Positions 6,729-10,474 of a stretch of DNA of 10,474 bases are shown here, one piece after another; within the stretch, counting starts at the first letter, position 1; each line of letters opens with the position of its first letter. Source of the DNA: an uncultured Senegalimassilia sp. (GTDB lineage: Bacteria > Actinomycetota > Coriobacteriia > Coriobacteriales > Eggerthellaceae). The stretch is from NCBI RefSeq assembly GCF_934632265.1, contig NZ_CAKTYH010000071.1:1-10474 (forward strand), written 5' to 3'. Below the pieces are notes generated by a model. That model ran no database searches. It was given only the letters and a program-made list of their open reading frames with translations, and was not told where the DNA came from. A program made the translations under genes and the position numbers.

Positions 6729-8051
6729 ATGCACATAGGCTTAAGCCTGATTCTTGTCGTTTTGTTCCTGGCCATGAACGCGTTTTTCGTTATCGCCGAA
6801 TTCGCCTTGGTGCGCGTTCGAAAATCCCAGCTCGAGCTGGCCGTCGAGCAAGGCAAGAAGGGTGCGAAAAGCGCCATGCACATTGCCGAGAACGTCAACC
6901 AGTACCTGTCCGCCTGCCAGCTGGGCATCACGTTGGCGTCGCTGGCATTGGGCTGGTTGGGCGAGCCCGCGTTCTCCGCTCTCATCCGCCCGCTGTTCGA
7001 GATGCTGCATCTGCCCGAGGCGCTGATCAGCGTCATCGCGGTCGCCATCGGCTACTTCGTCATGACCACGCTGCACGTGGTGGTTGGCGAGCTGATCCCC
7101 AAGTCGTTCGCCATCTTCGCCACCGAGCGTTACGCGCTGTTCACGGCCGGCCCGCTCATGGCGTTCTACAAGATCACCTACCCCATCATGATCCTGTTCA
7201 ACGGCATCACCAACGGCGTGGTGCGCTTGACCGGCCATGACCCAGCCAACGAGCGCGAGGTGTACACGGGTGACGAGATCAAGCTGCTCATCGACGAATC
7301 CACCGAAAGCGGCCTCATCGACCCCGAGCAGAACGAGTTCGTGGACAACATCTTCGACCTGGGCGACAAGGATGCCGAGGCCATCATGACCCCGCGAACC
7401 GACCTGGTGTGCATCGACCTCGAGGACTCCCTGGAGGAGAACATGGCCCTGGTCACGCGCTACAAGTACACGCGCTATCCCGTGTGCCGCGAGTCGAAGG
7501 ACCGCATCGTCGGCTTCGTGCACGTGAAGGATCTGTACCTGATGCAGAAGGGCTCCACCATCGACGACCTGCCTGTGCGCACCATCGAGGCCGTGCCCGA
7601 GAGCATCCCCGTGGCGAAGCTGCTGCAGGTGCTGCAGGAGGGCTCCACGAAGATCGCCGTGGTGGTCGACGAGCACGGCGGCACGGCCGGCATCGTCACC
7701 ATGACCGACATCATGGAGCAGATCGTGGGTCACGTCGACGACGAGTACCGCCATGCCGACAGCGAGCTGGTGAAGAAGCTCACCGACGACACCATGATGA
7801 TTGACGGCGGCATGGCTGTGGGCGACTTCGAGGAGCTCATCGGCTTCACGCCCGAGGACGCCGAGGACTGCGAGACGCTCGGCGGCCTGATCATGGACGT
7901 GCTCGATCGCATCCCCTCCGAGGGCGAGAGCCTGACGCTCGAGGGCAAGGAGGCCACGGCGAAGCTGACCGTGGTGCGCATGGACCGCCACCGCATCGAC
8001 CGCGTGAAGCTGGTGCTCACCCCGAAGCCCAAGCAAGCAGAAGACGAATAA
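6729..8051 (+). CDS. CNNM/CorC family membrane protein (DUF21, paired CBS domains, CorC_HlyC domain)
   Basis: A 440-residue protein of the family often annotated as HlyC/CorC or hemolysin-like. Characterised bacterial CNNM/CorC members transport or sense Mg2+ in the cytoplasmic membrane; the hemolysin label is historical. The N-terminal DUF21 transmembrane domain covers about 1-175, with NAFFVIAEFALVRVRKSQL (17-35) and GELIPKSFAI (120-129), both typical. The CBS pair follows at about 213-272 (IMTPRTDLV at 219-227) and about 283-335 (VVDEHGGTAGIVTMTDIME at 312-330). The CorC_HlyC C-terminal domain is at about 350-432 (MMIDGGM..., then DRVKLVL). The ATG at 6729 has AAGGAG at 6713-6718, ten bases upstream, slightly far but usable, and starts the expected first helix directly. 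It appears to be a single-gene unit with its own leader and terminator. The specific ion is inferred from the family. Confidence 0.92.
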   Translation: MHIGLSLILVVLFLAMNAFFVIAEFALVRVRKSQLELAVEQGKKGAKSAMHIAENVNQYLSACQLGITLASLALGWLGEPAFSALIRPLFEMLHLPEALISVIAVAIGYFVMTTLHVVVGELIPKSFAIFATERYALFTAGPLMAFYKITYPIMILFNGITNGVVRLTGHDPANEREVYTGDEIKLLIDESTESGLIDPEQNEFVDNIFDLGDKDAEAIMTPRTDLVCIDLEDSLEENMALVTRYKYTRYPVCRESKDRIVGFVHVKDLYLMQKGSTIDDLPVRTIEAVPESIPVAKLLQVLQEGSTKIAVVVDEHGGTAGIVTMTDIMEQIVGHVDDEYRHADSELVKKLTDDTMMIDGGMAVGDFEELIGFTPEDAEDCETLGGLIMDVLDRIPSEGESLTLEGKEATAKLTVVRMDRHRIDRVKLVLTPKPKQAEDE

Positions 8052-8054
8052 CAA

Positions 8055-8085
8055 GAAGGCCTCCCGTTTGGGAGGCCTTCGTTTT
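8055..8085 (+). terminator. Intrinsic terminator of the CorC-type gene
   Basis: GAAGGCCTCCC (8055-8065) pairs perfectly with GGGAGGCCTTC (8070-8080) around GTTT, then G and TTTT (8082-8085). It begins four bases after the stop codon. It is the clearest terminator in the window and separates this gene from the convergent amidohydrolase. Confidence 0.92.
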
Positions 8086-8163
8086 GCCATGCATTGCTTT
8101 CCGCAGCGATTCGCGTGCTGCCCTCTCGGTGCGGGGCGCTGAGGGTGCTCGCTGAGAGTCGGG

Positions 8164-8192
8164 GTTCGGCTTGCCCGGCTCGACAGCCGAAC
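8164..8192 (-). repeat. Inverted repeat after the amidohydrolase stop
   Basis: GTTCGGCT (8164-8171) and AGCCGAAC (8185-8192) form an 8-base-pair stem with a 13-base loop, 28 bases beyond the end of the minus-strand amidohydrolase. No T run follows on the minus strand, so it is at best a weak or factor-assisted terminator. The rest of 8086-8219 shows nothing I can assign. Confidence 0.35.
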
Positions 8193-8219
8193 GTTCGCGG
8201 TCCGGCGGCGTTCGCCCTG

Positions 8220-9026
8220 CTACCCGACCTTTACGCCGGCGAAGCGTTCGGCGTTGTGCCACAGGATGTTCTCCAGCTCGTCCTCGGTGAAGCCGGCGGT
8301 GGTGAGGGTGCGATACTCTTCGGCGGGGTCCCACATGGGGAAGTCGCTACCGAACATGATGCGGTCGGTGCCCCACATGCGCGTGAGCTCCACCGTGCGA
8401 CGCTGTCCCAGGAAGAACTGCGAGCTGGACTCGTCAAGGAACACGCGGTCGTTCATGGCCACCTCGTGCAGGATGTCGTAACCCACCTCGTAGCGCGACC
8501 AGCAGCCGAAGTGCGCGGCGTCCACTACCAGGTCGGGGAACGTGCGCAGGATGTTCACCAGTCGGCGCGGATGCGAGTAGTCGTAACGGTAGTCGCCCGT
8601 ATGGATGACCACGGGCAGCCCCAGCTGCTCGCAGATGGCGTACACCTCCATGAGGCGCGGGTCGTCCATGTCGACCTTCTGCGTGTCGGGATGCAGCTTG
8701 ACGCCGCGCAGGCCCAGCTTAACGGCGCGCTGCAGCTCGGCCGCAGGGTCCTCGAAGTCCTGCTGCATGGCGGCGAAGCCGATGAACTCGGGGTGCGCCT
8801 GGCACTGCTTCGCGATGAAGTCGTTGATGGCGGTGACGGCGTGCGCGGTGGTTGCCACGGAGTGCACGATGAAATGCGTGATGGGCGCGCGGTCCTTCGC
8901 CGTAAGCAGGCCCTCGGCGGTGCCATCGCCGAACATGCCAACGTTGTAGAAGTCCCCGACGGCTTCCACGGCCTTCGGGGCGATTTTGTCGGGATAGATA
9001 TGCGCATGCGCATCGATAACGGCCAT
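8220..9026 (-). CDS. Metal-dependent amidohydrolase (amidohydro_2 family, TIM barrel)
   Basis: A 268-residue cytoplasmic protein, no signal peptide, of the amidohydrolase superfamily. The amidohydro_2 group includes decarboxylases such as ACMSD and various hydrolases. Its metal-site layout is visible: HAH at residues 7-9 (DAHAHIYPD), GVKLHPD at 108-114, IHTGD with H142, DAAHFG with H172, and GSDFPMWDP with D228. The ATG at 9026 is chosen because GAGGAG (9034-9039) lies seven bases upstream and because the HxH motif then falls right at the N-terminus, as is normal. The frame stays open further upstream, but that part overlaps the repeat-rich spacer. It is isolated: its neighbours are a convergent CorC-type gene and, upstream on the same strand, the helicase 564 bases away. 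Substrate and pathway cannot be told from sequence or context. Confidence 0.88.
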   Translation of the reverse strand: MAVIDAHAHIYPDKIAPKAVEAVGDFYNVGMFGDGTAEGLLTAKDRAPITHFIVHSVATTAHAVTAINDFIAKQCQAHPEFIGFAAMQQDFEDPAAELQRAVKLGLRGVKLHPDTQKVDMDDPRLMEVYAICEQLGLPVVIHTGDYRYDYSHPRRLVNILRTFPDLVVDAAHFGCWSRYEVGYDILHEVAMNDRVFLDESSSQFFLGQRRTVELTRMWGTDRIMFGSDFPMWDPAEEYRTLTTAGFTEDELENILWHNAERFAGVKVG

Positions 9027-9056
9027 AATGCAACTCCTCATCTGAAAACTGCTCCG

Positions 9057-9062
9057 ATTGTA
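9057..9062 (-). promoter_or_regulatory. Candidate -10 box of the amidohydrolase gene
   Basis: On the minus strand TACAAT reads from 9062 to 9057, a 5/6 match to the -10 consensus and 30 bases before the ATG. The expected -35 position (about 9080-9085) has no good TTGACA-like match, so an activator or a weak promoter is implied if this is real. Confidence 0.35.
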
Positions 9063-9090
9063 CGGCAGCGCAAAGCCACGTTCCCCGGAC

Positions 9091-9102
9091 ATTTCGGGAA
9101 AT
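9091..9102. promoter_or_regulatory. Short palindrome upstream of the amidohydrolase promoter
   Basis: ATTTCGGGAAAT is an inverted repeat, ATTTC and GAAAT around GG. It lies about 29 bases upstream of the candidate -10 box, a position where regulators often bind. A repressor or activator site is possible; a perfect 5-base half-site also occurs by chance fairly often. Confidence 0.25.
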
Positions 9103-9260
9103 CTGCTGGCAGGGAGAAACCGGCTATTGCCGCGCCGCTTTAAACCGGCCTGCAGATCCGATGTTCGGACGCGTCTTCGAATGGGGCTGCGTGGCACGGT
9201 TTTCTCTGACTCTGACCCTGGTTTTCGGCATATCGACCGGGTGTTGCCATGGGGCCCGAT

Positions 9261-9515
9261 CTTCTGGGCGGTTTTGCAGAATAATGGGTCTGATTTGCCC
9301 GTCACTCCCGGACTTCTGGGCGGTTTGAAGGGGCTGTTTTGCTCCGCTGGACGTAAAACCCCAGGTCACAATTATGCCGAAAGCCGGATTTCCTCGAAAT
9401 CGCCTTCAAAACCGCCCAGAAGATTAGAAAGCGCTGCCCTGGGGTCGGCGCTGCCGTGAACCTGAAGGAAATCCTCGAAATCGCCCATGGAATCGACTAT
9501 GAAACCGCCCAGAAG
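9261..9515. repeat. Four exact copies of a 14-base element, two in each orientation
   Basis: CTTCTGGGCGGTTT occurs on the plus strand at 9261-9274 and 9313-9326. Its exact reverse complement AAACCGCCCAGAAG occurs at 9409-9422 and 9502-9515. The inner pair extends: 9313-9331 is complementary to 9403-9422 over 19 of 20 positions, differing by one extra T/A, enclosing a 71-base loop. TTTCGGCATA (9223-9232) and its reverse complement (9373-9382) form another inverted pair. Four exact 14-mers within 255 bases cannot reasonably be chance. What the element is, I do not know. Confidence 0.85.
9386..9515 (-). repeat. Composite direct repeat with 81-base period
   Basis: The pair TCCTCGAAATCGCC plus AAACCGCCCAGAAG appears twice in the same order: 9391-9404 with 9409-9422, and 9472-9485 with 9502-9515. 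The first element recurs at a distance of 81 bases. The second copy has 16 rather than 4 bases between its halves, a difference of 12. Both the period and the indel are multiples of three. A TTG-started frame on the minus strand (9566 to 9372) reads through both copies as LLGGF...GDFEE/GDFED, but it lacks a ribosome binding site, so I do not annotate it as a gene. Confidence 0.7.
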
Positions 9516-9533
9516 TTTGGAAGGAGCCACCCG

Positions 9534-9556
9534 AAACGCGCGCAGGGGGGCTGCGC
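9534..9556 (-). terminator. Weak terminator candidate after the helicase gene
   Basis: On the minus strand GCGCAG, five C's and CTGCGC (plus positions 9540-9556) form a perfect 6-base-pair hairpin, 35 bases beyond the helicase stop. GCG and TTT (9534-9536) follow. The T run is too short for a strong intrinsic terminator. Confidence 0.3.
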
Positions 9557-9590
9557 TCCCGCGCAAAGCCCGCTCATATCCGATCGCAGC

Positions 9591-10474
9591 CTAGTTCAGG
9601 CCGTACTCCGCCAGAAGCGCCTGGCCGCCCATGGTGGTGGGGGCGGCGTCGCCGGCCTCGTCCAGGAAGCAGGACGGGCGCACGATGGCCATGCGCTTGC
9701 CGTTCTCGCTCTTCACGCGCACCACCTGCATCTTCGTGCGCTCGGCCAGCTCAAGCTCGGCCTTGCTGAAGTGCGACAGCACCAGCAGGTGCTTGGCCTT
9801 CGCTACACCGCCCATGAAGTCGCGGCGCTCGGAGTCCATGATGCGGTTGCGCTCGCCGTCGGTGCTGATCACCTCGAAGGCGTTGCGCTGCGGGAAGAAG
9901 CCGTCGATGCAGCCGACCACGAACATGTTGTCGTACTCGGTGCCGCACAGGTTCTGCGGCAGGCAGATGTGCACCACATGCGGGTCCTCGGTCCACACCG
10001 GGTCGGAGATGGCGGCCTGCTCGAGCTCGAGCAGGGTCTTCGCCGTCTCGTCGCCCACCATGTCGGCGGCGACGGCCTCGAACTCGCTGATGCCCTCGGC
10101 GCCGATGGCCTTCATGAGGCCGAAGCCGCGGCGCGTGGCGTTCTTCTCAAGGAAGTCCTGGCCGGAGCGCCATTTCTCGGCCAGCGTGCGAGCGCGCAGG
10201 AACGGCTCCTTCGCGCCGAAACCGGCGTTGCCCACCTGCTGAAGCGCCTGGTACAGCGTAAGGCCCTCGGCCTCGGCGAAGTCCTGCAGGCCCATCCAGG
10301 CGTCGGAGTTCGTCAGCGCGTTGTCGAAGCCGCACCAGCTGCGCCACGCGATCATGTCGGTGGGGTCGGCCAGCAGGCCCAGCTTCGTGTACGCCACGAG
10401 CGCGCGGGAGCGCGTGGAGTCGCGCGGGTCGCCCGCAAGCGTGCCGGCGGCGCCGGCGGCGGACACGTTGAAGC
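9591..10474 (-). CDS. UvrD/Rep-like superfamily 1 helicase, C-terminal part (start outside window)
   Basis: The visible 293 residues are the C-terminal end of a larger protein; the frame is open to the window edge (F and N codons precede the GTG at 10466), so this GTG is not taken as the start. Residues are counted from that GTG. WRSWCGFDNALTNSDAW (41-57) resembles the 2B-domain region of UvrD-like helicases. CGTEYDNMFVVG (174-185) followed by GFFP corresponds to motif V, and SERRDFMGGVAKAK (212-225) to motif VI. These proteins unwind DNA with ATP in repair or recombination. The match has departures: the usual H-x-A-K-G-L-E reads P-Q-N-L-C-G-T-E, and the usual T-R-A of motif VI reads A-K-A, replacing the arginine finger by lysine. 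Activity may be altered or lost. The N-terminal Walker A and B motifs lie outside the window and cannot be checked. The stop is TAG at 9591-9593. Confidence 0.75.
   Translation of the reverse strand, partial: FNVSAAGAAGTLAGDPRDSTRSRALVAYTKLGLLADPTDMIAWRSWCGFDNALTNSDAWMGLQDFAEAEGLTLYQALQQVGNAGFGAKEPFLRARTLAEKWRSGQDFLEKNATRRGFGLMKAIGAEGISEFEAVAADMVGDETAKTLLELEQAAISDPVWTEDPHVVHICLPQNLCGTEYDNMFVVGCIDGFFPQRNAFEVISTDGERNRIMDSERRDFMGGVAKAKHLLVLSHFSKAELELAERTKMQVVRVKSENGKRMAIVRPSCFLDEAGDAAPTTMGGQALLAEYGLN

Larger units (their letters stand above)
9027..9590. other. 564-base repeat-rich region without a convincing gene
   Basis: This stretch lies between the amidohydrolase start and the helicase stop. 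The part nearest the amidohydrolase (9027-9170) holds its ribosome binding site, the candidate promoter, a direct repeat AAACCGGC (9117-9124 and 9142-9149) and the palindrome TCCGATGTTCGGA (9157-9169). The middle (9223-9515) is a cluster of direct and inverted repeats described separately. Open frames exist but have no clear ribosome binding sites and cross the repeats. It could be decayed mobile or repetitive DNA, an untranslated RNA region, or a remnant gene. Confidence 0.6.

Noticed and set aside
9027..9305. Extended amidohydrolase start upstream to 9305
   Set aside because: The metal-binding HAH motif and GAGGAG ribosome binding site place the start at 9026. The upstream frame lies in non-coding sequence.
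9058..9459. Plus-strand frame of 133 residues and minus-strand frame of 81 residues in the repeat-rich gap
   Set aside because: They have no ribosome binding site or recognisable domain, and they run across inverted repeats. The first also starts within the amidohydrolase promoter.
9261..9515. CRISPR array
   Set aside because: The 14-mer copies are in both orientations with unequal spacing and no cas genes nearby.
1..10474. A new defence or mobile system in this window
   Set aside because: Every confident gene belongs to a metabolic, transport or helicase family. No toxin-antitoxin pair, integrase, transposase or nuclease cassette is visible; only the truncated helicase could belong to such a system and its partners are outside the window.

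Overview
The window is GC-rich with G/C-ending codons in every real gene. It encodes a menaquinone pathway enzyme, an arginine/ornithine-type antiporter, xanthine salvage and a divergent UvrD-like helicase. Together these suggest a gut actinobacterium of the Eggerthellaceae (Eggerthella, Gordonibacter or Adlercreutzia type). That placement is inferred from gene style and content; no 16S or other phylogenetic marker is present.

Layout. (1) Positions 1-2621, plus strand: the 3' part of one continuous reading frame that joins an o-succinylbenzoate-CoA ligase (MenE) to an o-succinylbenzoate synthase (MenC), two consecutive steps of menaquinone synthesis. The true start is left of the window. (2) 2622-2920: a gap with a terminator-like hairpin, a second strong hairpin, imperfect GC-rich repeats, then an AT-rich promoter-like stretch. 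(3) 2921-6452, plus strand: an APC-superfamily basic amino acid antiporter, xanthine phosphoribosyltransferase (xpt) and an NCS2 xanthine/uracil permease. The last two overlap by ATGA, and no terminator is visible between the first two, so the three are probably one transcript. (4) 6453-6728: a gap with an AT-rich putative promoter zone and two tandem leader hairpins. (5) 6729-8051, plus strand: a DUF21/CBS/CorC membrane protein, closed by a textbook intrinsic terminator at 8055-8085. (6) 8220-9026, minus strand: a metal-dependent amidohydrolase of the amidohydro_2 type. (7) 9027-9590: 564 bases without a convincing gene but dense in repeats, including four exact copies of a 14-mer (two per orientation) and a composite direct repeat with an 81-base period. 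(8) 9591-10474, minus strand: the C-terminal part of a UvrD/Rep-like helicase whose motif V/VI regions look degenerate; its start is right of the window.

How the genes fit together. The MenE-MenC fusion would make and activate o-succinylbenzoate in one polypeptide for the respiratory quinone. The NCS2 permease would import xanthine (or a related base) and Xpt would trap it as XMP. The antiporter would exchange cationic amino acids or similar compounds; why it sits with purine salvage is not explained by the sequence.

Most unusual points: the MenE-MenC fusion with a possible internal start for free MenC, the repeat cluster at 9223-9515, and the altered helicase motifs. I see no CRISPR array, tRNA, rRNA, transposase or phage gene, and no clear new defence system.
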